This document shows, in pieces, positions 36,516 through 45,773 of a stretch of 64,000 nucleotides of DNA; position 1 is the first letter of the stretch, and each line of letters begins with the position of its first letter. The stretch comes from Paenibacillus sp. OK003 (lineage in GTDB: Bacteria; Bacillota; Bacilli; Paenibacillales; Paenibacillaceae): NCBI RefSeq assembly GCF_900109515.1, contig NZ_FOBD01000004.1:248001-312000 (forward strand). Reading direction: 5' to 3'. A program made the translations under genes and the position numbers. Under the pieces are notes generated by a model that searched no databases, was not told where the DNA came from, and worked only from the letters and a program-made list of their open reading frames with translations.

Positions 36516-37353
36516 TCCATCCACTGTGGAAAAGACGATATCTTACATTTTTCTGATTCTGGTTGGGGTGCTGCTTGCTTCCCCTTTCCTGTACATGATC
36601 TCCATCGCACTGGCGAGTGACGCTACAACCGTAAAATCAGCCTTTACCTTCATACCGCTCGAATTCCAATGGTCCAATTTCTACACGATCTTCACGAATA
36701 ATAATCTGGGTACTTATCTGAAAAATTCAGTCATTATTACCGTCATTACCATTATCGGATCGGTATTGTCAGCTTCGGTCGTATCTTACGGCTTCGCTCG
36801 GATCAAGGCGAGAGGCAGTCGGTTCCTGTTCATTGTACTGCTTAGTACGATGATGATTCCGGGCGAAGTGACGATGGTGCCGCAGTTCATCATCTTCCGT
36901 CATCTGGATTGGATCAATACATTCTATCCACTGATCGTGCCGAGTTTTTTCGCCGGAGCCTTCAACGTATTTCTCATTAGGCAGTTCGTCATGAGCATTC
37001 CGAAGTCGCTTGATGAAGCTGCTATGATCGATGGCATGGGACATCCGGGTATCTACTGGAAGATCATTATGCCACTCACCTATCCGATACTTGCCGCCAT
37101 CGCCATTTTCTCGTTTTCCTATAACTGGGGGAACTTCATGGGGCCGCTCATTTACATCAATGATCCGGAGAAAATGCCGCTGGCGCTAGGTGTTCAGCTT
37201 CTGACCACGGTAGGTGGCGGACAGATGCCACCGTGGAACCTGGTTATGATTGCTTCCCTGTTCCTGACCATTCCGATGGTATTGGTATATCTGTTCGGAC
37301 AGCGTTATGTCTATGAAGCGAATATCAGTGGTGGCAGCAGCGGGATCAAGTAA
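36508..37353 (+). CDS. Sugar ABC transporter permease (MalG/UgpE type)
   Basis: This 281-residue partner permease has six helices and EAA motif LDEAAMIDGMGHPGIYWKII. ATG 36508 follows GAGGAGGGAAAAGC and overlaps the preceding gene. There is no ATPase in the cluster, as in the dextran importer. Confidence 0.92.
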   Translation: MSNPSTVEKTISYIFLILVGVLLASPFLYMISIALASDATTVKSAFTFIPLEFQWSNFYTIFTNNNLGTYLKNSVIITVITIIGSVLSASVVSYGFARIKARGSRFLFIVLLSTMMIPGEVTMVPQFIIFRHLDWINTFYPLIVPSFFAGAFNVFLIRQFVMSIPKSLDEAAMIDGMGHPGIYWKIIMPLTYPILAAIAIFSFSYNWGNFMGPLIYINDPEKMPLALGVQLLTTVGGGQMPPWNLVMIASLFLTIPMVLVYLFGQRYVYEANISGGSSGIK

Positions 37354-37368
37354 CGGGAGGTGAAAACA

Positions 37369-37443
37369 GTGTTGAAGCCAATGGTGAAAACCAACAACCC
37401 TCTACATCGCACATGGTTAAAGGGCTGCAAGAATTATGAATAA
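37369..37443 (+). CDS. 24-residue leader ORF overlapping the GH30 start
   Basis: GTG 37369 follows a strong GGGAGGTG site. The peptide begins MLKPMVKTNNPLHRTWLKGC and its TAA (37441-37443) overlaps the ATG of the GH30 gene at 37436. That ATG has no good ribosome binding site of its own, so ribosomes finishing the leader probably re-initiate there. The peptide itself need not be functional. Confidence 0.5.
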   Translation: MLKPMVKTNNPLHRTWLKGCKNYE

Positions 37444-38968
37444 CAACAAGGACCCTTTCAACAATGACAACCATAATCATCACAAGCAGCGCAGGTGGCG
37501 CAGCCGGAGTTACATCCTGATGGGTGTGGCCCTGGCCGCGCTGCTCGCGGGAGGAGGAATTATCATCAATCATTTTGCCAATGAATCATCCAGGACACTT
37601 GCATTCCAAGGTGAGCCGGTACGTCTGAAGCTGGAGCAATCCTATGATCATTTTGAAGGCTGGGGCACATCGCTTGCATGGTGGGCTAACGATCTTGGAG
37701 GATGGAAAGATCAAGCAAAAGTCGACGAAGTCATGGACCTGGTGTTTGATGCAGAGAAAGGGCTAGGTCTGAACATTGTTCGCTACAATATTGGTGGTGA
37801 GGAAAATCCCGATATGAAGGCGCTTCGGCCCGGAGGAGATGTTCCAGGCTTCCAGCCTGAACCCGGCGTATGGGACTGGGAGGCAGATGCAGGACAACGT
37901 GCTGTATTAAAGGGATCTCTGGAACGTGGGGTCAACATTGCCGAGGCGTTCTCCAATTCACCACCATACTGGATGACGATCAGCGGCTCGGTTACGGGTG
38001 CTGTGGATGGCAGCAACAATCTTCGAGAGGATCAGTACGATGCATTTGCCGATTATCTGACCGAGGTCGTGAAGCATTATCGCGATGAGTGGGGCATTAC
38101 GTTCCGTACACTTGACCCCCTCAATGAACCTTCCTCGGACTGGTGGAAGAAAGGCAACATGCAGGAAGGCAGTCATTTTACCAATGACAAACAAGCCGAG
38201 ATTATCAAGAAGGTTGCAGCATCACTCAAAAGTAAAGGGTTGGACGGTACAGTGATCAGTGCAGCGGACGATAACAGCATTGACGAGACGGTGCACAATT
38301 TCAGCCTCTATGATCAGGATACGATCGATGTGATCGACCAGATTAACACGCACTCCTATAATGGTAGCAAAATGGAAGAGCTTCGCACGCTGGCCGAACG
38401 GTATGGCAAGAAACTGTGGATGTCCGAGTATGGGACGGGTGGCAGCGAACCGCATAGTCATGAGGACATGACTTCCGTACAGGAGCTCGCGGAGCGCATT
38501 ATGTTCGATCTGAAAATCATGCAGCCTTCTGCCTGGGTGTATTGGCAGGCCGTTGAAGATGAAGGTGCCAACAACAACTGGGGCTTCATTCATGCGAATT
38601 TTAATGGAGAAGAGCAGTACGAGATGACGAAGCAGTATTATGGCATGGCCCAGTTTACGAAATTCATCCGTCCAGGCGCAACGATTATTCCAACAGATGA
38701 TGGGCGAACACTGGCTGCCTATGATGCAGAGCAGAAGAGACTGGTATTGGTCATTCGCAATGAGTTATCTGCCGGAACCACAGCACTTGAACTGGGGGCA
38801 TTTGATTACAGCAGTACTTCTACAGCACAGGTTTATCAGACGTCGCCGGATCGCAATATGGAGCAGCTTGAAGATGTTCCGTTGTATGCTAATGGATTGG
38901 AAGTATCGACTGCGGACAATTCCATCACCACCGTTGTATTAGAAGGCGTAACGCTGCAGGCGAACTGA
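37436..38968 (+). CDS. Membrane-anchored GH30 endo-beta-1,6-galactanase
   Basis: This 510-residue protein has a basic N-terminus and an uncleaved transmembrane anchor (about 25-48, YILMGVALAALLAGGGIII), putting the enzyme on the outer face. The GH30 barrel has [18 protein letters not shown], the acid/base E231 in LDPLNEPSSDWW and the nucleophile E331 in MSEYGTG. A beta-sandwich closes the C-terminus (about 410-508). This subgroup matches known endo-beta-1,6-galactanases that act on arabinogalactan side chains. A paralogue with a lectin domain is at 43740. Translation appears coupled to the leader ORF. Confidence 0.87.
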   Translation: MNNNKDPFNNDNHNHHKQRRWRSRSYILMGVALAALLAGGGIIINHFANESSRTLAFQGEPVRLKLEQSYDHFEGWGTSLAWWANDLGGWKDQAKVDEVMDLVFDAEKGLGLNIVRYNIGGEENPDMKALRPGGDVPGFQPEPGVWDWEADAGQRAVLKGSLERGVNIAEAFSNSPPYWMTISGSVTGAVDGSNNLREDQYDAFADYLTEVVKHYRDEWGITFRTLDPLNEPSSDWWKKGNMQEGSHFTNDKQAEIIKKVAASLKSKGLDGTVISAADDNSIDETVHNFSLYDQDTIDVIDQINTHSYNGSKMEELRTLAERYGKKLWMSEYGTGGSEPHSHEDMTSVQELAERIMFDLKIMQPSAWVYWQAVEDEGANNNWGFIHANFNGEEQYEMTKQYYGMAQFTKFIRPGATIIPTDDGRTLAAYDAEQKRLVLVIRNELSAGTTALELGAFDYSSTSTAQVYQTSPDRNMEQLEDVPLYANGLEVSTADNSITTVVLEGVTLQAN

Positions 38969-39037
38969 GGGTTAGGCAATTTATCATTTTCTGTCATCGC
39001 AGTGATGAACTCAAACACAGAGAAGGAGGGCTTATCT

Positions 39038-42028
39038 TTGACAGAGATACCATCCCTATTGCTTCAGGAGCAGGAGAAGAATACACAGACGAGGGCTGAG
39101 CACGGCGTTCGATCTGAACTGACTTATGATCAGCGCAGCTTCATCATGAATGGAGAACGAGTATTTCTGAACAGTGCCACCATTCATTATTTCCGCATGC
39201 CGAGGCAGGAATGGCGAGAGGTATTAATGAAGGCGAAGCTGGCTGGCATGAATTGCATCGATACCTATTTTGCCTGGAACGTGCATGAGCCGGAGGAAGG
39301 ACAATGGTCGTTCGAAGGAGACCATGATTGTGGTGCCTTTCTGGATATGTGTGCAGAGCTGGGCATGTATGTAATCACGAGGCCGGGTCCGTTTATTTGC
39401 GCAGAATGGGATTTTGGCGGCTTTCCGTATTGGCTGGAAACGAAGCAGGGAATTAAGTTCCGACAAAATAATGAAGCCTATCTGCATTATGTAGATCTGT
39501 ATTTTGACCGGATCATTCCAATCATTCGTGAGCGCCAGCTATCTGCCGGAGGCACTGTTATTCTTGTACAGGTCGAGAACGAATACGGATATCTGATGGA
39601 TGATGCAGCAGCAAGTGCTCATATGAACTACCTTCGGGACAGCCTGCTTCAGCGAGGGATTGACGTTCCGCTGATCACCTGTGTAGGGGGCGTGGAGGGC
39701 ACGATTGAAGGGGCCAACTTCTGGTCAGGGGCTGACGGGCATTATGCGAAGCTTCGGGAGAAACAGCCAGATACACCCAAGATCGTTACGGAATTTTGGA
39801 CGGGATGGTTTGAGAACTGGGGTGGGCCTTCTGCCATTCAGAAGACGGCGCCACTGTTTGAGAAACGCATGATGGAAATTCTTCGCACCGGTTATACCGG
39901 AATCAGTCATTACATGTTCTACGGCGGGACCAACTTTGGCGGATATGGTGGCAGAACCGTGGGCAGCAGCGATATTTTCATGATTACCTCCTACGATTAT
40001 GATGCGCCGCTGAACGAGTACGGACGGGTAACGGCCAAGTATGCTGTGGCCAAGACGTTATCCTATTTTGTCCATGCGTTTGGAAAATTGCTGATGGAGA
40101 CGGAGGAAGTACCGGCAGAGCAGATCAAGGTACGTCATCCGCAAGGCGTTTCTATCCGAGGCAGGTCTAAAGGCAGCGAGAAGATATGGTTCTTGGAGAA
40201 TCACAAGGATGAGCGCGAGACGTTTCATGTCACGTTGGAGGAAGGCCGGACACTTCCTGTTGCCCTGAACCCCGGACAGATTATTCCGATACTGGATCGG
40301 GTAGAAATTGCCGAGAATGTATACCTGACAGGTGGCACGATGATTACGGGCAATGAAGTGGTGAATGGAGAATTGACCCTGTTCATCGTTGCGGAGGCGG
40401 GACAGCGTTCAGTTGTGGAACTGGAGACGAACGTCTTGAATGTACAGGGCAGCAGCATGCAAGTACGGGTTGAACGTGATCAGTTAAACGGAGCCTATCG
40501 CTTCGATCTGGTACATTTCCGTGAGCCAGGCATCATTCATCTGGAGGCAAGCGGTGCTCCCCTTCGGTTTGTGGTTCTGGACAAGGAAACGATGGATCGC
40601 ACATGGAGAATCAAGGGAAAGGGAGGGACGAATCAGCTGCGTTACGCAATCGGATTTGATGATGTAGATGTCTCCCTTTCCGGGCAGGTCACGGGTATGA
40701 TCTCTGATCCAAATCGGAATATGTTGCTTCTCGGCAGCTGGACGGATGGTGAACGGACGTTGACTGGACGTGAGTTCATATACGGTGAAGCCAACGATTC
40801 AGAGAGCGGCATGCAGGATGAGCATGTTCAGGAATCATCCGCAGCAATTCAGCATGCTCCGTTCACCACGCCGCAAATGCCACCGAGACTGACGGATTCC
40901 CCTGAGCTGTCTCGTGTGACATTGACAGCGGAACAGCGTGCTTTGAGTGGTCAACCAGAGCATTTTTCCCAGTACGGACAGGATTTCGGGTATCTGTTAT
41001 ACGAGTGCGATTTCGACCGTTCGGTGGATGGAATCACCACCCTTATTCTGCCGGATCTCCAGGACACGGCCCGAATATATGTCAATCGTGTAGAGCAGGC
41101 ACTGGTTCGTCAAGTTGGTGCAGCGGGTGTTCAGGTGCAGACGACGAAAGGAAAGAATACACTTCAGGTGCTGGTACAGCATATGGGCAGGCTGAATTTT
41201 TCTCCGTATTTGGGTGAAAGCAAAGGTCTGGCAGGATCTGTGTACATCGGCGGCTCCGTTCAGGACATACGCCGGAATTGGCATACGGAGCATGGAGTGG
41301 TGCACCTTGATGAAGTGAATCATCTTGAGGAGGCCCAGCTTCTGAGCAGAAGCTTTACGCTGGATGGCATGGACCGTGCGATTCTCGTTGGAGCGGTGAG
41401 CCAAGGATTGCGCATGAATGGCATGGATGTACCAATGGAAGGATATCAGAACTGGTTTTCGTTCAACACGTTGGATATCTCCCTTTACTTGAGGCTTGGA
41501 GAGATCAATACGCTGGAGATGCCTTATAGCAGAACACCGCTGAACCGGCTGGAACTGATCCTGTACCGGAGTGAGGATGAGCTGCAGGATTGGCGCATGG
41601 CAGGTACAGATGCCTTGCTTCCACGACAATGGGGATTATATGAGCCACCGAACGTTTCAGGTCATCTCGACACCTATCGGCAGGATGCGGACTATAGTGG
41701 CAATTGGAATGCCATGTCTGTCGGGAATGGTTCGTACGGTCAACCTGTCTGGTACCGCTGGCGCTTCTCCAAGTCAGCTGTGCCCGAACACTTCCGAGTG
41801 AACCTGATGCTTCGTCTTACCGGGATGAGCAAGGGAACACTTCATCTGAACGGGCACCATCTGGGACGTTACTGGCAGATCGGTCCGCAAGAGGATTACA
41901 AAATTCCGGTATCCTGGCTGCAGGATGAGAATGAATTGCTGTTATTTGATGAGGAAGGTCGAACACCAGAACGGGTGCGTTTCTTTTATGATAACTTGTC
42001 CCAATATCCATGGGGTGTGGTCGAATAG
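39038..42028 (+). CDS. GH35 beta-galactosidase
   Basis: This 996-residue cytoplasmic enzyme (no signal peptide) starts at TTG 39038, 7 nt after AGAAGGAGG; GTG 39002 overlaps nothing useful and lacks a site. GH35 signatures are GPFICAEWDFGGFPYWLE, acid/base E182 in VQVENEYGY and nucleophile E252 in VTEFWTGWFENWGG. Jelly-roll domains fill the C-terminal half (about 540-990). It would remove terminal beta-galactose from imported galacto-oligosaccharides. It is the last gene before a cre-like site and the GH43 gene. Confidence 0.92.
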   Translation: MTEIPSLLLQEQEKNTQTRAEHGVRSELTYDQRSFIMNGERVFLNSATIHYFRMPRQEWREVLMKAKLAGMNCIDTYFAWNVHEPEEGQWSFEGDHDCGAFLDMCAELGMYVITRPGPFICAEWDFGGFPYWLETKQGIKFRQNNEAYLHYVDLYFDRIIPIIRERQLSAGGTVILVQVENEYGYLMDDAAASAHMNYLRDSLLQRGIDVPLITCVGGVEGTIEGANFWSGADGHYAKLREKQPDTPKIVTEFWTGWFENWGGPSAIQKTAPLFEKRMMEILRTGYTGISHYMFYGGTNFGGYGGRTVGSSDIFMITSYDYDAPLNEYGRVTAKYAVAKTLSYFVHAFGKLLMETEEVPAEQIKVRHPQGVSIRGRSKGSEKIWFLENHKDERETFHVTLEEGRTLPVALNPGQIIPILDRVEIAENVYLTGGTMITGNEVVNGELTLFIVAEAGQRSVVELETNVLNVQGSSMQVRVERDQLNGAYRFDLVHFREPGIIHLEASGAPLRFVVLDKETMDRTWRIKGKGGTNQLRYAIGFDDVDVSLSGQVTGMISDPNRNMLLLGSWTDGERTLTGREFIYGEANDSESGMQDEHVQESSAAIQHAPFTTPQMPPRLTDSPELSRVTLTAEQRALSGQPEHFSQYGQDFGYLLYECDFDRSVDGITTLILPDLQDTARIYVNRVEQALVRQVGAAGVQVQTTKGKNTLQVLVQHMGRLNFSPYLGESKGLAGSVYIGGSVQDIRRNWHTEHGVVHLDEVNHLEEAQLLSRSFTLDGMDRAILVGAVSQGLRMNGMDVPMEGYQNWFSFNTLDISLYLRLGEINTLEMPYSRTPLNRLELILYRSEDELQDWRMAGTDALLPRQWGLYEPPNVSGHLDTYRQDADYSGNWNAMSVGNGSYGQPVWYRWRFSKSAVPEHFRVNLMLRLTGMSKGTLHLNGHHLGRYWQIGPQEDYKIPVSWLQDENELLLFDEEGRTPERVRFFYDNLSQYPWGVVE

Positions 42029-42208
42029 ATCTTCTTTTCATTGTACCGTATAAGGGAATTGGGTCTGTTCTGATCAGTCATGTCCTGTCCTAGCTCGTCG
42101 TATTTGTTCTCCTTGTGGAGGCTGCTTGGATGATTGAATCTATAGATTCTGAACCTCCCGGCAGCTCTTGCAAGGTGAATGGACAACGAGGATAGCTCGT
42201 ATCGTTTA

Positions 42209-42223
42209 TTGAAACCGTTTACA
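42209..42223. promoter_or_regulatory. Catabolite-response (cre) site candidate
   Basis: TTGAAACCGTTTACA fits the CcpA cre consensus WTGNAANCGNWNNCW at every position. It lies 94 nt before the GH43 gene, in the 288-nt gap after the GH35 gene. It suggests glucose repression of the two secreted galactan enzymes. Confidence 0.65.
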
Positions 42224-42316
42224 TAATGAAGGTGTTGTGCGGCTACGCGATCTGTGAGGGGGGTGATGTTTGGCTAAAGGTATGCCTGTCCCACATTTTG
42301 AATAAGGAGATGACCT

Positions 42317-43651
42317 ATGTACACAAGGAAAAGATGGAGTACAAGATTATTCAAAGTTTGCAAGTCCGGCATGATCATGCTGCTCGGAGCATTGCTTCTA
42401 TTCATCACGTTATTCCCAAATACAGCGAGAGCAGCAACAAGTGTTTACACGATTTCGGCTTTTACCAATACGAGCGAATCCAATCTGTATATCTACGAAT
42501 CCTACAATGCGACGAATTACGGTTTGCTAAAAGGGCCAGCCTATACACCCCCGGCGAATCTGATCCGTGATCCCAGCATCATGAAACATACGGATGGGCT
42601 GTATTATGTCGTTTATACGACGAACTGGTCAGGTAATACGATCGGCATCGCATCAAGCACAGATAAGGTGAATTGGACGTTTGTCCGCAATATTACCCTA
42701 TCTGCACCCACCACGATTGCACATACCTGGGCACCGGAATGGTTCAAAGACAGCAACGGCAGTCTGAACATCATCGTGTCTATTTCCCCAGGCAACTATG
42801 AGAACTTCAAACCTTATGTCATCACGGCGACCAATGCAACCCTGTCTTCCACAACATGGTCTGCTGCCACAGAGCTCGCAGGCATTGCACCCAACTACAT
42901 CGATACCTTCATCGTCAAGACAGGATCAACCTACCATGCATTCACCAAGAATGAGACCACCAAGTATATCGAATACGCTACAGCTACTTCCCTCACCGGA
43001 CCTTACACATTCAAAGGGACAGGGGATTGGGCAGGATGGGGTTCCTGGGTAGAGGGACCTGCGCTTGTCCAGCTGGATAACGGTTCCTGGCGAATCTATT
43101 TTGACGGTTACTCTACACAAAAATATTATTACAGCGACTCTGCTGACGGGTTTCAGACCTGGAGTGCAAAGCAGGAGCTTGCCGGTCTGACCGGACTCGT
43201 CCGGCACATGACCGTCCTGAAAGAAACCGGGCAGCCTGGCGATATCCGCAAGCTGGAGTCCTATAATGTGCCAGGCAGCTTCATTCGCCATTACAACTAT
43301 GTGGCCCGAATCGATGCCAGTGTCAGTCCCGCAGAGGACGCACAGTTCCGGATTGTGCCCGGTCTGTCGAATGCCACAGGAATTTCGTTTGAGGCCATGA
43401 ATTATCCGGGTTATTACCTGCGCAACAATAACGGTGCAATCGTGCTGGTGAAAAATGACGGCAGCGCAGCCTTCCGCAATGATGCCACGTTCAAACGGGT
43501 GAGTGGACTCGCGAACGCTAGCTGGACATCTTACGCCTCTTTCAGCAACCCGAATTTGTACCTGAGACATTACAATAATGTGCTGAAATTGGAAGCTGTT
43601 GTTACGGTGATTGACAAGGCGGATGCTACGTTTAGGGAGATTGCACAGTAA
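42317..43651 (+). CDS. Secreted GH43 alpha-L-arabinofuranosidase with CBM42 (AbfB) domain
   Basis: This 444-residue protein has a long signal peptide (cleaved near ARA-ATS, residue 41). The GH43 five-bladed propeller (about 45-300) shows the general base Asp in LIRDPSIMKH and the likely acid Glu in WVEGPALVQL. The C-terminus (about 305-444) is an AbfB/CBM42 arabinose-binding trefoil: LESYNVPGSFIRHYNYVARI, then DAQFRIVPGL. AAGGAG precedes the ATG. It would strip arabinofuranose branches from arabinogalactan so that the GH30 enzymes can reach the galactan. Confidence 0.85.
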   Translation: MYTRKRWSTRLFKVCKSGMIMLLGALLLFITLFPNTARAATSVYTISAFTNTSESNLYIYESYNATNYGLLKGPAYTPPANLIRDPSIMKHTDGLYYVVYTTNWSGNTIGIASSTDKVNWTFVRNITLSAPTTIAHTWAPEWFKDSNGSLNIIVSISPGNYENFKPYVITATNATLSSTTWSAATELAGIAPNYIDTFIVKTGSTYHAFTKNETTKYIEYATATSLTGPYTFKGTGDWAGWGSWVEGPALVQLDNGSWRIYFDGYSTQKYYYSDSADGFQTWSAKQELAGLTGLVRHMTVLKETGQPGDIRKLESYNVPGSFIRHYNYVARIDASVSPAEDAQFRIVPGLSNATGISFEAMNYPGYYLRNNNGAIVLVKNDGSAAFRNDATFKRVSGLANASWTSYASFSNPNLYLRHYNNVLKLEAVVTVIDKADATFREIAQ

Positions 43652-43674
43652 TCTTCTGTTCTGAGATTCTTTCA

Positions 43675-43718
43675 TTGAAACGGAACTCATTTTATCTCAT
43701 GAAACGGAACTCATTTTA
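43675..43718. promoter_or_regulatory. Tandem direct repeat, possible operator pair, before the second GH30 gene
   Basis: TGAAACGGAACTCATTTTA occurs at 43676-43694 and 43700-43718, a 24-bp period. Each contains ATGAAA/TTGAAA ... TCAT at the same 16-bp spacing as the arabinogalactan operators, so they may be weaker sites of the same repressor. The gap between the genes is only 88 nt. Confidence 0.5.
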
Positions 43719-43739
43719 CTTTCAGAAGGAGTGAATTGA

Positions 43740-45584
43740 ATGAAATGGTTGAAACGGTTGGGCACCATGCTGCTGGCAGGAAGCTTGCTGACAGGCAGTC
43801 TGGGTCTTGGCTCAGAAGTTTCCGCTGCGGGTTCTTATACAGCCACCGCAGATCCCTCGAAGCAGTACCAGACCATTGAAGGTTGGGGAACGTCCCTTGC
43901 CTGGTGGGGCAAAGTGGTCGGAGAGTACTCCAACCGGGATGAGTACGTAGAGAAAATGTTTAATCCAACCACCGGATTAGGCTTGAACGTCCTGCGTTAC
44001 AACATTGGAGGCGGGGATAATCCTTCATCGAATGTTCTGGAATATCGCAAGGCTGTGCCAGGATATCAGCCTTCCCCGGGCGTGTATGACTGGACCGCAG
44101 ATGCGAATCAGCGCTATATGCTGCAATCGGCCAAAGCGCAAGGCGTGAACGTCATTGAAGCCTTTGCGAACTCGGCACCCTACTGGATGACCATTAGTGG
44201 AAGTGTGTCCGGTGCCGCGAATGGTGGCAACAATCTCAAGCCGGATTATTATGATGATTTTGCTGATTATCTCACAGAGGTCGTGAAGCATTTCAGAGAT
44301 AACTGGGGCATCACGTTCGACACCGTAACGCCGCTCAATGAACCGATCTCCACTTGGTGGAAGCAGGGCAACGATCAGGAGGGCATGCACTTTGATCGGG
44401 CAGATCAGAACACGATTCTGAGTCATTTGCAATCCTCGCTCAATGCAAAGGGATTATCAACAAAGCTGAGCGCGCCAGAAGAATACAGTCTGGATGACAC
44501 AACCACTTCCTTCAACAGTTACAGCAGTGCAGTGAAGTCTGCGATCAGCCAGATTAACACACATACCTATGGGGGAAGCAACCGTGCATCGTTGCGGAAT
44601 ACAGCGACTTCAGCGGGAAAACATCTCTGGACCTCAGAATATGGAGACGGGGATGCCAGTGGACTAACGATGTCACGCACGATCCTTAAGGATATACGCA
44701 ACATGGGGGCGAGTGCGTGGGTGTACTGGCAGGCTGTAGATAGTGCGGATGGCTGGGGATTTTTCAAAAATGTACTGAATAACACGCAAACGACCAGCTA
44801 CACCGTGAATCAGAAATATTATGTCATGGGCAACTACAGCAAGTTTATTCGTCCCGGAACCAAGATCATTGGCATGAGTGATGCCAATACACTTGCTGCC
44901 TATGATGCGGCTTCTGGCAAAGTGGTGCTGGTTACCACCAACTCGGAAGCCACCGATACAACGGTGACGTATGATCTGAGCCGATTTACAAGCCTGGGAA
45001 CATCCGCTCAAGTGTATCGCACATCCTCTACGGAGAAGTTGCAGCAATTGACTAACATCAACATTCAGAATAAAAAGTTTACAGCCACCGCCAAAGCGAG
45101 CTCGGTTACGACCTATGTCATATCCGGCGCGACGTATAGTGGCGGCACAGGATATGAATCCGGGGCGATCTATAAGCTGATCAATCGGAACAGTGGTCTC
45201 GCTCTGGATGTGAATGGGGCCTCCACTGCCGGGGGTGCAACGATTATCCAGTGGAACGACAATGGCGCAGCCAACCAACAATGGAAGCTGGAGTCTGCAG
45301 GCAACGGTTATTATAAGATCCGTAACGTAGGCAGTGGTTTGCTGCTGGATGTGAATCAGAGCTCTACTCAAGGAGGAGAAGCCTTGATTCAGTGGCAGGA
45401 TAACGGGGGCAACAATCAACAATGGTTACCGGTGGATGTCGGAGGATATCTTGTGCTCGTGAACCGCAATAGCGGCTTAACCGTTGATATCAACCAGAGC
45501 TCCACAACCGCTGGTGCCTCGACCATTCAATGGGCAGACAATGGTGGAGCCAATCAGCAATGGAGTTTGGTTAAAGTGAATTAA
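43740..45584 (+). CDS. Secreted GH30 endo-beta-1,6-galactanase with ricin-B lectin domain
   Basis: This 614-residue protein has a signal peptide (cleaved near VSA-AGS, residue 30). The GH30 barrel and side sandwich (about 32-465) have acid/base E201 in [11 protein letters not shown] and nucleophile E300 in TSEYGDG. A short GGTG linker leads to a ricin-B/CBM13 beta-trefoil (about 475-614) with three repeats, each holding an LDVN/VDIN stretch and a QQW motif. It is a paralogue of the GH30 at 37436, but free and lectin-bearing rather than membrane-anchored. AGAAGGAG precedes the ATG. Confidence 0.9.
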   Translation: MKWLKRLGTMLLAGSLLTGSLGLGSEVSAAGSYTATADPSKQYQTIEGWGTSLAWWGKVVGEYSNRDEYVEKMFNPTTGLGLNVLRYNIGGGDNPSSNVLEYRKAVPGYQPSPGVYDWTADANQRYMLQSAKAQGVNVIEAFANSAPYWMTISGSVSGAANGGNNLKPDYYDDFADYLTEVVKHFRDNWGITFDTVTPLNEPISTWWKQGNDQEGMHFDRADQNTILSHLQSSLNAKGLSTKLSAPEEYSLDDTTTSFNSYSSAVKSAISQINTHTYGGSNRASLRNTATSAGKHLWTSEYGDGDASGLTMSRTILKDIRNMGASAWVYWQAVDSADGWGFFKNVLNNTQTTSYTVNQKYYVMGNYSKFIRPGTKIIGMSDANTLAAYDAASGKVVLVTTNSEATDTTVTYDLSRFTSLGTSAQVYRTSSTEKLQQLTNINIQNKKFTATAKASSVTTYVISGATYSGGTGYESGAIYKLINRNSGLALDVNGASTAGGATIIQWNDNGAANQQWKLESAGNGYYKIRNVGSGLLLDVNQSSTQGGEALIQWQDNGGNNQQWLPVDVGGYLVLVNRNSGLTVDINQSSTTAGASTIQWADNGGANQQWSLVKVN

Positions 45585-45773
45585 AAGTAGAGTATTCATT
45601 GCGCGGACTGCTCTCGCTTTAGAATGATTCAACGTTGCTAAGGTAAGATACTCCTTTCTTGAAGCAGGATGCGCTATGCCACACGGCACGGCTCAAGAGA
45701 GGAGCTCTTCCTGATACACCAAATCGAGTCAGCTTACGTTCAGTACGAATCAGCCTTCTCCGGGGCTAGTGCT

